64,000 nt of DNA from Thiohalophilus sp046483665. Lineage in GTDB: Bacteria; Pseudomonadota; Gammaproteobacteria; UBA6429; Thiohalophilaceae. Positions 24,319-33,129 of this stretch are shown here, one piece after another (within the stretch, counting starts at the first letter, position 1; each line of letters begins with the position of its first letter). A model generated the notes under the pieces. The model did not search any database and was not told the origin of the DNA. It was given only the letters and a program-made list of their open reading frames with translations. A program made the translations under genes and the position numbers. The stretch lies in the NCBI RefSeq assembly GCF_046483665.1, contig NZ_JAWOCR010000046.1, positions 16,884 to 80,883 of the forward strand. The letters run 5' to 3'.

Positions 24319-25452
24319 ATGAAGTATGACAAGCAACTGGGGATTTTTTTAGCGGCATTGATGTGGCTGGTGGCGACCCCGCTGCAGGCGGAAGAAGTGC
24401 CGGGATTGTACGAGGCCAGGGTGCCGGTCGAGTCCCAGGACCGGGAGGTGCGTGAAGTCGCCCTGCGCGTGGCACTGCAACAGGTGCTGGTGCGGGTCTC
24501 CGGTCGGCGCAGAGTCCTGACCATGGCCGATATCGAACCGCTGCTGGAGCAGGCGCCGCGCTACGTTCAGCAGTTTCGCTATCAGACCCGGGAAGCGAAC
24601 GGGGGTGAGGAGCCGATCGAGTTGCTCTGGGTCCGTTTTGACAAACCGGAGGTGGATCACCTGCTGCGCGAGAACCGCCTGCCAGTCTGGGGTCGCACCC
24701 GGCCGGCGACCCTGATCTGGCTGGTGGTGGATGATCGTCGGGAACGTGAATTGCTCAGCAATGACATGGATAGCCGCGCCCGCCAGGCCATTGAGCAGCA
24801 GGCCCGCCTGCGCGGTTTGCCGTTGCGTTTCCCGCTGATGGACCTGACCGATCGCCGCATCATCAGTGTCAGCGATGTGTGGGGCAATTTCGAGGATAAT
24901 ATTCTGCAGGCCTCCGACCGCTACGATGCCGAGGCCGTGCTGGTGGGGCGTGTGGCGCGGACCGCGTCGGGCGGCTGGAGCGGCCGCTGGGATCTGTACC
25001 AGGAGGGGCGCAATCAGAGCTGGAATGCGGCCGGGCAGGCGCAGGAGGAAGTGCTTGTTCCCGGTATCAATCGCCTGGCCGACCTGCTGGCGGAACAGTT
25101 TGCCCAGATTGGACAAAACGATCAGCAGGAAAAACTGCGCGTGCGGGTGACCGAGGTGAAGGGGCTGGCAGGTTTTAATCGGGTTATGAAGTATCTCAAG
25201 GATCTGGCGCTGGTCGAAGAGGTGCATATCGAACAACTCGAGGCTGACAATCTGACCCTGATTCTGAGTTCGCGCCACGGACGCATCGCGATCAACCAGG
25301 CCGTCTCCCTGGGGCATACCCTGAAGGCGGAAACCCTGTCGATGAGGCCGGCGCCATCCAGCCTGCCGGTGACAGGAGAGGTGATTGTGCAGGACGTCGT
25401 GACGGCGCCGCAAACCCGTCCGGTCGACCTGCAGTATCGTCTGCTGCCGTGA
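24319..25452 (+). CDS. DUF2066 exported protein
   Basis: This 377-residue protein has a signal peptide (MKYDKQLGIFLAALMWLVAT then PLQA, cut about residue 24) followed by a DUF2066 domain. VPGLYEARVPVESQDR and ALQQVLVRVSGRR are the recognisable conserved segments. ATG 24319 is chosen because it begins the signal peptide and has AGAGGA upstream; 39 in-frame upstream codons lack such features. The next gene starts with GTG overlapping its TGA. Its place between purM and hda with a PerM homologue is conserved in many gammaproteobacteria. No function is established. Confidence 0.88.
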   Translation: MKYDKQLGIFLAALMWLVATPLQAEEVPGLYEARVPVESQDREVREVALRVALQQVLVRVSGRRRVLTMADIEPLLEQAPRYVQQFRYQTREANGGEEPIELLWVRFDKPEVDHLLRENRLPVWGRTRPATLIWLVVDDRRERELLSNDMDSRARQAIEQQARLRGLPLRFPLMDLTDRRIISVSDVWGNFEDNILQASDRYDAEAVLVGRVARTASGGWSGRWDLYQEGRNQSWNAAGQAQEEVLVPGINRLADLLAEQFAQIGQNDQQEKLRVRVTEVKGLAGFNRVMKYLKDLALVEEVHIEQLEADNLTLILSSRHGRIAINQAVSLGHTLKAETLSMRPAPSSLPVTGEVIVQDVVTAPQTRPVDLQYRLLP

Positions 25453-26015
25453 ATTTGCGCCAGCTGCCCAATCTGATCAGTCTCCTGCGCATCCTGCTGG
25501 TGGTGCCGGTGGTCTGGAGCCTGCTGGAAGGGGCCTATACCACTGCACTGATCCTGTTTCTGATTGCGGGGCTGTCGGACGGGCTGGACGGTTACCTGGC
25601 CCGTCGTTATCAGTGGATTACCCGCCTGGGCGGATTTCTCGACCCGCTGGGCGACAAGCTGCTGATGGTCTGCGGTTATCTGACACTGGGCTGGATTGGC
25701 GCGTTGCCCCCCTGGCTGGTGGCCACGGTGATCGCCCGGGATGTGATCATTATATTCGGGACCCTGGCGTATCGCTGGCTGATCGCCAATGTCACGGCGC
25801 AGCCGCTTTTGATCAGCAAGCTCAATACCGGCTTGCAGATTGGGCTGGTGTTACTGGTGATCCTCTCCCTGGCCGGCTGGCTCGATCTGCCAGTGCTAAT
25901 CAATGGGCTCATCTATCTGGTGTTTGTCACCACGATCATGAGCGGAGTCAGTTATATGACATTATGGGGCTATCGGGCCTGGCAGCAATGGCCGACGAGG
26001 AGAAGACGGACATGA
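25449..26015 (+). CDS. CDP-alcohol phosphatidyltransferase family membrane protein
   Basis: This 188-residue integral membrane enzyme has the family signature D-G-x2-D-G-x2-A-R-x8-G-x3-D-x3-D, visible as DGLDGYLARR and GGFLDPLGDK. It has about four to five membrane helices. It resembles PgsA-type phosphatidylglycerophosphate synthases in length. In this gene neighbourhood it is usually a second, uncharacterised paralogue, so I do not assign pgsA. GTG 25449 overlaps the upstream TGA (GTGA), and its own TGA overlaps the next ATG. Confidence 0.85.
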   Translation: MNLRQLPNLISLLRILLVVPVVWSLLEGAYTTALILFLIAGLSDGLDGYLARRYQWITRLGGFLDPLGDKLLMVCGYLTLGWIGALPPWLVATVIARDVIIIFGTLAYRWLIANVTAQPLLISKLNTGLQIGLVLLVILSLAGWLDLPVLINGLIYLVFVTTIMSGVSYMTLWGYRAWQQWPTRRRRT

Positions 26016-27082
26016 GCGTACAACAACAATGGTGGTTGCTGGCTGCGGTTGCCCTGGGCGGGATCGTGCTCTATCTGCTCGGACCAGTGCTGGTGCCGTT
26101 TATCGGCGCTGCGATCCTGGCCTATGTTGCTGATCCGCTGGTAGATCGGCTGCAGGGCTGGAAAATGCCACGGACCCTCGCCGTGGTGCTGGTATTTCTG
26201 ATCTTCACCATTGTGGCGCTGTTGTTGTTGCTGGTGCTGATCCCGCTCATCGAGGAGCAGGTCCGGGTACTGGTGCAAAAATTGCCTCGCTATATCGACT
26301 GGCTGCAGGCAGAGGGGCTGCCCTGGCTGATGGCCCGGCTGGGCATGGCCGAGACCACTCTGGATCTGGCGACCCTGAAAAACGCGGTCCAGCAACACTG
26401 GCAACAGGCTGGCGGGATTGCCCGCGAGATGCTGTCCCAGGTTTCCCGTTCGGGAATGGCACTGGTCGGCTGGATCGTCAACCTGATGGTGGCGGTGGTG
26501 GTAAGTTTCTATCTGCTGCGCGACTGGGATGACGTGATCGAGCGGCTGCACGCGCTGTTGCCGCGCCGCAACGAAGCAGTGATCGTTCGCCTGGCGCGCC
26601 AGGCGGATGAGGTGCTGGGAGCCTTCCTGCGCGGCCAGTTACTGGTGATGCTGGCGCTGGGATTAATCTACTCGGTGGGATTATCGATCATTGGACTGGA
26701 TTTTGCCTTGCTGATCGGGCTGGTGGCCGGCCTGATCAGCTTCGTCCCCTACCTGGGCACTATCGTCGGCGTACTGGCGGCGTTGATCGCCGCGCTGTTG
26801 CAGTTTCATGATCCGCTCTATCTGGTCTTTGTCGGTCTCGTCTTTGGCATTGGCCAGATGCTGGAAGGGACCGTATTGACCCCACTGCTGGTGGGCGACC
26901 GCATCGGCATGCATCCGGTGGCGGTGATTTTCGCGGTACTGGCCGGCGGTCAGCTGTTCGGGTTTATCGGTGTGTTGCTGGCATTGCCGGTGGCGGCGGT
27001 AGCGATGGTGCTGCTGCGCTATGCCCACGAGCAGTACCGGCAAAGCGATCTGTACACGGACGACCATTCGGAGTCGGCATGA
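26012..27082 (+). CDS. AI-2E family (PerM-like) transporter/permease
   Basis: This 356-residue polytopic membrane protein has about seven to eight helices. It carries the family hallmarks LLGPVLVPFIGAAILAYVAD near the N-terminus, given in part as PVLVPFIGAAILAY, and SFVPYLGTIVG plus LVGDRIGMHPV in the second half. A soluble stretch between about 95 and 150 is typical. The start ATG overlaps the previous stop and follows GAGGAG. It lies immediately before hda, as perM-like genes often do. The substrate is unknown. Confidence 0.88.
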   Translation: MSVQQQWWLLAAVALGGIVLYLLGPVLVPFIGAAILAYVADPLVDRLQGWKMPRTLAVVLVFLIFTIVALLLLLVLIPLIEEQVRVLVQKLPRYIDWLQAEGLPWLMARLGMAETTLDLATLKNAVQQHWQQAGGIAREMLSQVSRSGMALVGWIVNLMVAVVVSFYLLRDWDDVIERLHALLPRRNEAVIVRLARQADEVLGAFLRGQLLVMLALGLIYSVGLSIIGLDFALLIGLVAGLISFVPYLGTIVGVLAALIAALLQFHDPLYLVFVGLVFGIGQMLEGTVLTPLLVGDRIGMHPVAVIFAVLAGGQLFGFIGVLLALPVAAVAMVLLRYAHEQYRQSDLYTDDHSESA

Positions 27083-27768
27083 CCCGGCAGCTGCCGTTAG
27101 GTGTACGCCTGCAGGATGCGGCCACTTTCGAGAATTTTCTACCCGCGGATAACGAACGGGTACTCGACGCCCTGCACACGGCCGATACTCCCTCGCTTTA
27201 TCTGTGGGGCGCTGCCGGTACCGGCAAATCGCATCTGCTGCAGGCGGTCTGTCATCAGGCGGCCGTCCGGAATCAGCGGGCGGCCTATCTGCCGCTGGCC
27301 GATCCCGGACTGGAACCGGCCATGCTGGACGGCATGGAGCAATTCGAACGCCTCTGTCTGGATGATCTCGAGGCGGTGGCCGGCGATCCTGCATGGGAGA
27401 CCGCGCTGTTTCATGTCTACAATCGCCTGATCGCCGCCGGCCATCAATTGCTGGTAACCGCCACTGGCTCGCCCACGGCGCTGGGCATCCAGCTGCCCGA
27501 TCTGCGCTCGCGCCTGGGCTGGGGACCGGTGTTTCAGTTGCAGCCGCTGGGCGACGCCGCCAAGCGTCAGGCACTGCAACAACGCGCCTCGGCACGGGGA
27601 CTGAGCCTGGACGATGAAGTGACCGCCTATCTGATGAGCCGCTGTCCCCGCGACATGCGCTCGTTGTTCGCCCTGCTCGACGGGCTGGATGAGGCATCGC
27701 TGGTTGCCCAGCGCCGGCTTACGATTCCCTTTGTCCGGGAGTATCTGGCTCATCAGTCTGTCTCCTGA
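27079..27768 (+). CDS. hda: DnaA regulatory inactivator Hda
   Basis: This 229-residue DnaA-like AAA+ protein has no DNA-binding domain. Its N-terminus QLPLGVRL resembles the beta-clamp-binding motif of Hda. Walker A is GAAGTGKSHLLQA, Walker B LCLDDLE, and the arginine-finger region follows LRSRLGWGPVFQL. With the sliding clamp Hda promotes hydrolysis of DnaA-ATP after initiation. The ATG overlaps the PerM stop. Its last 50 bp overlap the convergent DUF2069 gene. Confidence 0.94.
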   Translation: MTRQLPLGVRLQDAATFENFLPADNERVLDALHTADTPSLYLWGAAGTGKSHLLQAVCHQAAVRNQRAAYLPLADPGLEPAMLDGMEQFERLCLDDLEAVAGDPAWETALFHVYNRLIAAGHQLLVTATGSPTALGIQLPDLRSRLGWGPVFQLQPLGDAAKRQALQQRASARGLSLDDEVTAYLMSRCPRDMRSLFALLDGLDEASLVAQRRLTIPFVREYLAHQSVS

Positions 27769-28114
27769 GCTGACGACCCCGGTAGCGCGCATAGAGCAGC
27801 GTGCCTGTGTAAAGCAGCACGCTGAAGAGAATTTCCAGGCTGGCATACAGGCGCACGTCCGGGTTGCTCCAGGCTTCCACGGTCCCGTGAATGAAATAGA
27901 TCAGGACCAGAAAGCTCGTCCAGGCATGGGTATAGGGCCGGCCATGAAGCAGGCCCCGCAGCGGGAACAACAGCGGACCAACCAGCAAGATCAACACCAG
28001 CGATATCGGCAGTAACTGCGGGGGTGCCAGTACCGTCTGCCAAAGCATCAGCAGGATCAGCAGGGCAAAATAGGCGATTAGCGTCAACCATCGCGAAAAA
28101 GTAATAATATTCAA
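27719..28114 (-). CDS. DUF2069 membrane protein
   Basis: This 131-residue protein has four predicted membrane helices (about 7-27, 32-50, 65-83 and 90-110) and a charged C-terminal tail. The signature YTHAWTSFLVLIYFIHG and the following EAWSNP are typical of DUF2069. It is third in the arsC-wrbA-DUF2069 cluster. The 3' end runs 50 bp antisense into hda, so the last ~16 codons of each gene share DNA. Function unknown. Confidence 0.88.
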   Translation of the reverse strand: MNIITFSRWLTLIAYFALLILLMLWQTVLAPPQLLPISLVLILLVGPLLFPLRGLLHGRPYTHAWTSFLVLIYFIHGTVEAWSNPDVRLYASLEILFSVLLYTGTLLYARYRGRQLRRQTDEPDTPGQRES

Positions 28115-28118
28115 TGAT

Positions 28119-28727
28119 TTACGCCTTGATCAGTCCGGCATCCAGTTGCGCCCGGGTGACCCTGGCCAGCCGGGCACCCAGCGCCCGTGCCAGTTGCTCT
28201 TCCTCTTCGGATAGCGGCAGATCGCTGTCGGGCCCGGCCAGATGGCTGGCACCGTAAGGGGTGCCGCCGCTGCGCGTGGTGTGCAGCGCTGATTCGCTAT
28301 AGGGCAGGCCCACCAGCAGCATGCCGTGATGCAGCAGCGGCAACATCATCGAGGTGAGCGTGGTTTCCTGGCCGCCGTGCATTGAGGCGGAGGAGGTGAA
28401 CACTGCCGCCGGTTTGCCCGCCAGCGCGCCCTGCAACCAGAGGGGACTGGTGGTATCGAGAAAATATTTGAGCGGCGCGGCCATATTACCGAAGCGGGTC
28501 GGACTGCCCAGCGCCAGGCCGTGGCATTGTTGCAAATCCTCCAGCCGGGCATAGGGGGCACCACTGTCCGGGACGGGCGGATCGACGGCTTCGGCTGTGG
28601 GGGAGACGGGGGCGACGCTGCGCAACCGGGCCTGCAGTCCGGCCTGTTCAATCCCGCGGGCCAACTGGCGGGCCAGTTGGGCGGTAGCGCCGTGGCGGCT
28701 GTAATAGAGTACCAGAATCTCGTTCAT
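28119..28727 (-). CDS. wrbA: NAD(P)H:quinone oxidoreductase, WrbA family
   Basis: This is a 202-residue flavodoxin-fold protein. LVLYYSRHGATAQLARQLA is the FMN phosphate loop (first residues seen as YYSRHGAT), GSPTRFGNMAAPLKYFLD is the WrbA signature region, and SASMHGGQETT is the third flavin loop. It reduces quinones by two electrons in the cytoplasm. Its ATG overlaps the stop of the ArsC-family gene by 4 nt, and DUF2069 follows after 4 bp. Confidence 0.93.
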   Translation of the reverse strand: MNEILVLYYSRHGATAQLARQLARGIEQAGLQARLRSVAPVSPTAEAVDPPVPDSGAPYARLEDLQQCHGLALGSPTRFGNMAAPLKYFLDTTSPLWLQGALAGKPAAVFTSSASMHGGQETTLTSMMLPLLHHGMLLVGLPYSESALHTTRSGGTPYGASHLAGPDSDLPLSEEEEQLARALGARLARVTRAQLDAGLIKA

Positions 28728-29074
28728 GGAAGAATCTCCAGCACCTGTTCGGGTGGGCGACCGAGGGCGGCCTTGCCCCCGGCCATCACAATGGGCCGTT
28801 CGATCAACTTTGGATGAGCCAGCATGGCATCGATCAGCGTGTCACGATCAAGTAATTGATCATCAAGGTTATTTTCCCTGTATTCGGATTCGTTTTTACG
28901 CATCAGATCGCGTGGTTCCAGTCCCAGCAGGTCCAGTATCCGCTCCAGGGTAGCGCGATCCGGCGGTGTCTTGAGATATTCGATCACCCGCGGGTCATGG
29001 CCCTGTGCTCTCAATAACTCGAGCGTCTGGCGCGATTTGGAACAGCGGGGATTGTGATAAATGGTTGGTTGCAT
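28724..29074 (-). CDS. arsC: ArsC/Spx-family glutaredoxin-like arsenate reductase
   Basis: This 116-residue thioredoxin-fold protein carries the catalytic Cys in YHNPRCSKSRQTL and the pattern IEYLKTPP. LIERPIV includes the arginine corresponding to the substrate-binding Arg94 of E. coli ArsC. Glutathione/glutaredoxin-dependent arsenate reduction is the family activity. No ars operon (arsB, arsR) is adjacent; the conserved partners are wrbA and DUF2069, so a housekeeping redox role is also possible. Confidence 0.9.
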   Translation of the reverse strand: MQPTIYHNPRCSKSRQTLELLRAQGHDPRVIEYLKTPPDRATLERILDLLGLEPRDLMRKNESEYRENNLDDQLLDRDTLIDAMLAHPKLIERPIVMAGGKAALGRPPEQVLEILP

Positions 29075-29196
29075 AGGAGGTGTGTGCGTCTCTGGATGAT
29101 TATCTGTCAGGAGTTGTATTCTAGCGGTTGTTGTCTTGACAGCCTATAGGGGTGGGGATACATTGGTTTGATCTTGTATCTACCTGAATCGGTTTA

Positions 29197-29514
29197 ATGC
29201 GTCTGATCTCTTTGTCCCTGTGTTTTGGCTGGTGTGTTGCCATACTGGCGCTGATCGGTTGCGCTGTCTCGGCGCCTGTTCAGGAAATGAGCAATGCCCG
29301 CCAGACGATTCAGGCGGCCAGGGACGCCGGCGCACAGGAACATGCTCCTGAATTGTTATCATTCGCGGAAAAGTTGCTGGATCGGGCCGCGCGCAAACTG
29401 GAGAAGGGAGAATACCCCATAGCCCGGGATTTTGCCCTCGAAGCTCAGGAGCAGGCAATGCTGGCCCGACAAAAAGCCGTCGATAAAACCGGAATCAGAC
29501 CTCAAAACGATTGA
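29197..29514 (+). CDS. DUF4398 lipoprotein
   Basis: This 105-residue protein has a lipoprotein signal peptide. The hydrophobic stretch ends LALIGCAVS, with Cys as lipid attachment site about residue 22. The mature part is a helical DUF4398 domain with NARQTIQAARDAGA and ARKLEKGEYPIARDFALEA. Such proteins are periplasm-facing outer-membrane lipoproteins of unknown function. A LysM lipoprotein follows 159 bp downstream. Confidence 0.82.
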   Translation: MRLISLSLCFGWCVAILALIGCAVSAPVQEMSNARQTIQAARDAGAQEHAPELLSFAEKLLDRAARKLEKGEYPIARDFALEAQEQAMLARQKAVDKTGIRPQND

Positions 29515-29673
29515 TATTAGCTTGCTATCTGCGATCAAATCACTAAACTTCCTGCAAGAAGAGTCGTTTGTAAGTTGCTGCCTTGACAGGTATTTACAGC
29601 CAATGCTAGGTTGGACGGCAGAAAACAAATTACCCTTTATCGAATTCAAAAAAAACAACTGGAGTTCTTAACA

Positions 29674-30135
29674 ATGAAAATAGTCAACTCGCTGAAAATC
29701 GCAGGACTGCTGATCACGGCGGTCAGTTTTTCTGTCGGTTGTGCGGGCACTACTGAGGAAGAAGCGCAGGAGCCGGCTCCCACTGAAACTGCCTATGAGC
29801 CGGAAGAAACCACTTCTACTGATACCTCTGACAAGCTTGGGCCCGATGTGAATGGGTCCGACATGTCCGAGTACACGGTGGAGCGCGGTGACAACCTGTG
29901 GGATATTTCCGGCAAGTCGGAAATTTACGGCAATCCTTATCAGTGGCCGCTGATCTACAAACAGAACCGTGATCAGATCGAAGACGCGGATCTGATTCAT
30001 CCCGGTCAGATTCTGGATATCGACAACGACCCCTCCAGCTCGGATGTGGATGCCGCCGTGCGACACGCCAAGACCCGTGGTGAATGGTCTCTGGGTGAAG
30101 TCGAGGATTCCGATAAGGATTACCTGGCACGCTAA
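29674..30135 (+). CDS. LysM-domain lipoprotein
   Basis: This 153-residue lipoprotein has signal peptide MKIVNSLKIAGLLITAVSF then SVGC, with Cys about residue 24. An acidic, Thr/Glu/Pro-rich linker (about 25-65) leads into a LysM domain beginning YTVERGDNLWDISG and ending HPGQILDI. LysM binds peptidoglycan, so the protein probably links the outer membrane to the wall. ATG 29674 follows GGAG by 9 nt. A strong terminator lies 30 bp after the stop. Confidence 0.9.
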   Translation: MKIVNSLKIAGLLITAVSFSVGCAGTTEEEAQEPAPTETAYEPEETTSTDTSDKLGPDVNGSDMSEYTVERGDNLWDISGKSEIYGNPYQWPLIYKQNRDQIEDADLIHPGQILDIDNDPSSSDVDAAVRHAKTRGEWSLGEVEDSDKDYLAR

Positions 30136-30164
30136 GACAAGTCACAGAATCCTCTGTAACTACT

Positions 30165-30189
30165 AAAAGGGCCCTCAAGGGCCCTTTTT
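30165..30189 (+). terminator. Intrinsic terminator after the LysM gene
   Basis: A perfect 10-bp stem (AAAAGGGCCC 30165-30174, GGGCCCTTTT 30179-30188) with a TCAA loop ends in five T. This is a textbook intrinsic terminator. Confidence 0.92.
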
Positions 30190-30473
30190 GTTGCCTGCTC
30201 TTTTCCCCCCTGTCTCCCTTTCCTCGATTCTTCCTCACGCGCGGCTGACCGAGGGCATTGCCGGACTGCTGTCTGTAGCCGGCTGCGACTTTATAAATGC
30301 CAATGTTAAAAATTTTCCGTCTGCCGATCAGACGCGTATTCAATAGCAGTGACAGGTTTCAAATCCGGGGCAACGCGGTAGAATAGTCGGCAACCCTGTT
30401 TGTGGAGGGGAATTTTTCTTTCTGCTGACGGTCACAGAGAGACGTGGTATTTCAAATAAATATGGTGTGATTC
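30190..30473. other. Gene-free stretch before the thioredoxin-like gene
   Basis: I find no coding frame. There is a small hairpin CGTCTG-CCGAT-CAGACG (30318-30334), and a TAGAAT (30379-30384) that could serve as the -10 of the downstream gene, but no convincing -35. Nothing else is recognised. Confidence 0.4.
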
Positions 30474-31010
30474 ATGCGTAAATGGTTTGGTTCTATTTCC
30501 CTGTTGCTGTTGCTGCTGATACCGGTTTCGGCGAGTCTGGCGGCAGAAACCCGCGATCCCTATAAGCATTTTTTCCATGAAACCTGGGACGATTATCAGG
30601 AAGAGCTGAAAAATGCCCGGGAGCAGGGGAAAAAAGGCATACTCATCTTTTTTGAAATGGACGAGTGTCCCTTTTGCCACTATATGAAGGAAAACGTCCT
30701 CAATCGTCCGGAAGTCCAGGAATATTATCGCGAGCATTTTCTGAACTTCCCCGTGGATATCGAAGGAGATATCCAGATTACCAATCTGCAGGGCGAACAA
30801 AAAAAGCAGAAGGATTTCGCATTCCGGGAGAATCGCGTGCGGGCCACGCCGGTCTTTGCTTTTTACAATCTCGAAGGCGAACGGATACACCGTCATACCG
30901 GCAAGACTTCCGGTGTGGAGGAATTTATGTGGATGGGTGAATATGTCGCCAACGGGATCTACAAGGACATGTCGTTTACCCGTTACAAACGTGAAAAACG
31001 CAAAGAATAA
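30474..31010 (+). CDS. Periplasmic thioredoxin-fold protein (CPFC, SoxW-like)
   Basis: This 178-residue exported protein has a signal peptide (Leu-rich, ending VSASLAAE, cut about residue 24) and a thioredoxin fold with active site ECPFC in FEMDECPFCHYMKENVL. A cis-proline region VRATPVFAFYN follows. It resembles SoxW/thiol:disulfide reductases that keep periplasmic partners reduced. It ends 9 bp before the TolC-type gene, so it may be transcribed with the efflux pair. The target is unknown. Confidence 0.85.
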   Translation: MRKWFGSISLLLLLLIPVSASLAAETRDPYKHFFHETWDDYQEELKNAREQGKKGILIFFEMDECPFCHYMKENVLNRPEVQEYYREHFLNFPVDIEGDIQITNLQGEQKKQKDFAFRENRVRATPVFAFYNLEGERIHRHTGKTSGVEEFMWMGEYVANGIYKDMSFTRYKREKRKE

Positions 31011-31019
31011 TCTCACGAC

Positions 31020-32387
31020 ATGAATCGAGCAATTGCGTCCCGTCCGCTCGCCTTGCTGTGCGGCCTGCTGCTGTTGGGTATAACCACCGGCTATGCACAG
31101 GAGAGCGGTGAACAACCCGAACCGTTGCCGGAGCCACTGACACTCGACAAGGCATTGTCGCTGGCCGACGAACCGCATCCCGATCTGCAAATCGCGGAGG
31201 CACGCATCCGGGTGGCCGAGGCGGAGCTGCGGGGCGCCCGTTCCGGGGATGACCTGGATATCTATGTCGATGGCGTGCTGGCCCATGTGGAACCGCCTGA
31301 TTACGCCCTGGATCAAAGTAATGACGATCATCGCCTGCTGCTGAATGTCGATAAGACGCTCTATGATTTCGGCCGGACCCGATCGGCCAGCGACGCCGCG
31401 GCCCGTCAACTCGACAGTCATAAACTCCTGCGGGTTAATACACGTCAGCAACGGCGCCTGGCGATTATGCAACGTTATTTTGATGTCGTGCTGGCTGACT
31501 TGCAGTACTACCGCTATAACGAGGAGATGGCGGTCGAATTTGTGGCACTGGATAAATTGCGTGATCGTCATGAACTCAAGCAAATCTCTGATCTGGAGTT
31601 ACTGGAGCAAGAAGCGGTTTTCCAGCGTTCCCGTTACCTGCGCTCAAAGGCTCAGAATCGCCAGCGTGAAACCCGGGCCCGCCTGGCACAGGCGCTGAAC
31701 CGGCCCGGCCAGTTACCTCGCAATGTGGTCCCTCCGGCCTTGCCGGACATTGAACAGGAGCTGCCGGAAGTGGAACAGCTGCAGGCGTTGGCCCTGCAGG
31801 AAAATCCGGTGGTGAAATCGTTGCGGGAGCAACTTGAGGCCGCGCACGCCAGAGTCGAAGGGGCACGCGCCGGTGATAATCCGATAGTAAGCGGCAAGTT
31901 GCAGGCCGGTGCCTATTCCCGGGAGCGTAAAAGTTACGACGATTTTCGTGCTGAACTGCAAGTGACTATCCCGCTGTACGATGGTAGCCGTACCGATGCC
32001 GGTGTAGCGCGTGAAAAGGCCCGCCTGTTCGAAACGCGGGCGATGCTGACGCGAGCGGAACGTGATGTCCGTCAGCAGGTGCTGGATCTATGGTTGCAAG
32101 TGGATTCACTCAAGGCGCGACGCGAACAGCGGCAGAGTGAAAGACGTTATCGCGAACTCTATCTGGATCGCAGTCGCGCTCTTTACGAACTGGAAGTCAG
32201 GGCGGATCTGGGTGATTCCATGGTGCGTTATACCGAAGCGGAACGAAACACCGCCGAAAGCGATTATGAAACGGCGCTGGCGTGGGCCCGGCTGAATGCC
32301 TTGCTGGGCCGGCTGGATATCGAACAACCCTTTATGCCTTTGCAGAATACGACGCAAAAGGAAGAGAGCAATGAACAGGCAAATTAG
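31020..32387 (+). CDS. TolC-family outer-membrane channel protein
   Basis: This 455-residue protein has a signal peptide (ends GITTGYAQ, about residue 27) and the repeated outer-membrane efflux (OEP) domain. LSLADEPHPDLQIAEARIRV is the typical first helix, and long helical stretches rich in Arg/Glu/Gln alternate with strands. It would form a trimeric channel for export. Its last 17 bases overlap the next gene, which encodes a matching adaptor. No inner-membrane pump gene is adjacent. Confidence 0.9.
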   Translation: MNRAIASRPLALLCGLLLLGITTGYAQESGEQPEPLPEPLTLDKALSLADEPHPDLQIAEARIRVAEAELRGARSGDDLDIYVDGVLAHVEPPDYALDQSNDDHRLLLNVDKTLYDFGRTRSASDAAARQLDSHKLLRVNTRQQRRLAIMQRYFDVVLADLQYYRYNEEMAVEFVALDKLRDRHELKQISDLELLEQEAVFQRSRYLRSKAQNRQRETRARLAQALNRPGQLPRNVVPPALPDIEQELPEVEQLQALALQENPVVKSLREQLEAAHARVEGARAGDNPIVSGKLQAGAYSRERKSYDDFRAELQVTIPLYDGSRTDAGVAREKARLFETRAMLTRAERDVRQQVLDLWLQVDSLKARREQRQSERRYRELYLDRSRALYELEVRADLGDSMVRYTEAERNTAESDYETALAWARLNALLGRLDIEQPFMPLQNTTQKEESNEQAN

Positions 32388-33129
32388 ATTCTTGGCGGCG
32401 ATGTTATTGTTGGTCAGCAGCCAGGCAACGGCAGCCGAGTACGACGCACGGCTAGAATGGGAGCGACGCGTCGAACTGGGCACGCCGGTACAGGGGGTTG
32501 TCAGTGAGGTGAAGGCGCAGGCCGGGCAACGGATTAAGGCCGGGGCTGTGCTGGTACAACTGGACGATCGGGGCTTCAGAGCTGATGTCAACAAGGCCAG
32601 CACCCGGGTGGCGAGTCTCAAGGCTGTGCGGGCCGAAGCCCGTCGCGAGCAGGAGCGCGCCGAGGAACTGTATGACCGGACGGTATTATCGGATCATGAA
32701 CTGCAGATCGCGTTAAACGAGGCCAGGCAAGCGGAGGCGGACTATGCCGCTGCCCGTGCAGCACTGGTGCAGGCCCGGTTGAATCTGGAATACAGCGCAG
32801 TGCGTTCGCCGTTTGATGCCCTGGTGATCAGCGTCCCGGCCGAACAGGGGCAGACGGTGATCAATGATCTGCAATCGGTGACCCTGGTCACCGTGGCCGA
32901 TGCCAATTCCATGATTGCCCAGGCCGAACTGACCGAAGCGCAGACCCGTACGCTTGAAGTGGGTCAGGAGGCTACGGTGAACGTGGCGGGTCGTACGCAT
33001 ACCGGTCGGATAAAAAGTATTGGCCTGGAACCGGTCGAGGGCACCGAACGTTATGCCGTTGCTGTCAGCTTCCCGCTGGAAGGCCGGCGTTATCGGGTTG
33101 GACAAACCGCCAGCATCGAATTGCCATGA
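32371..33129 (+). CDS. HlyD/RND-type periplasmic adaptor protein
   Basis: This 252-residue protein has a signal peptide (MNRQIRFLAAMLLLVSSQAT, then AA). The lipoyl-like barrel half is VQGVVSEVKAQAGQRIKAGAVL, given in part as EVKAQAGQRIKAG. A helical hairpin follows (about 65-150), then the second lipoyl half LNLEYSAVRSPFDALV and a beta-barrel domain. It is shorter than most RND adaptors, lacking the membrane-proximal domain. ATG 32371 follows GGAAGAG. It overlaps tolC by 17 nt and acyP by 4 nt. Confidence 0.88.
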   Translation: MNRQIRFLAAMLLLVSSQATAAEYDARLEWERRVELGTPVQGVVSEVKAQAGQRIKAGAVLVQLDDRGFRADVNKASTRVASLKAVRAEARREQERAEELYDRTVLSDHELQIALNEARQAEADYAAARAALVQARLNLEYSAVRSPFDALVISVPAEQGQTVINDLQSVTLVTVADANSMIAQAELTEAQTRTLEVGQEATVNVAGRTHTGRIKSIGLEPVEGTERYAVAVSFPLEGRRYRVGQTASIELP

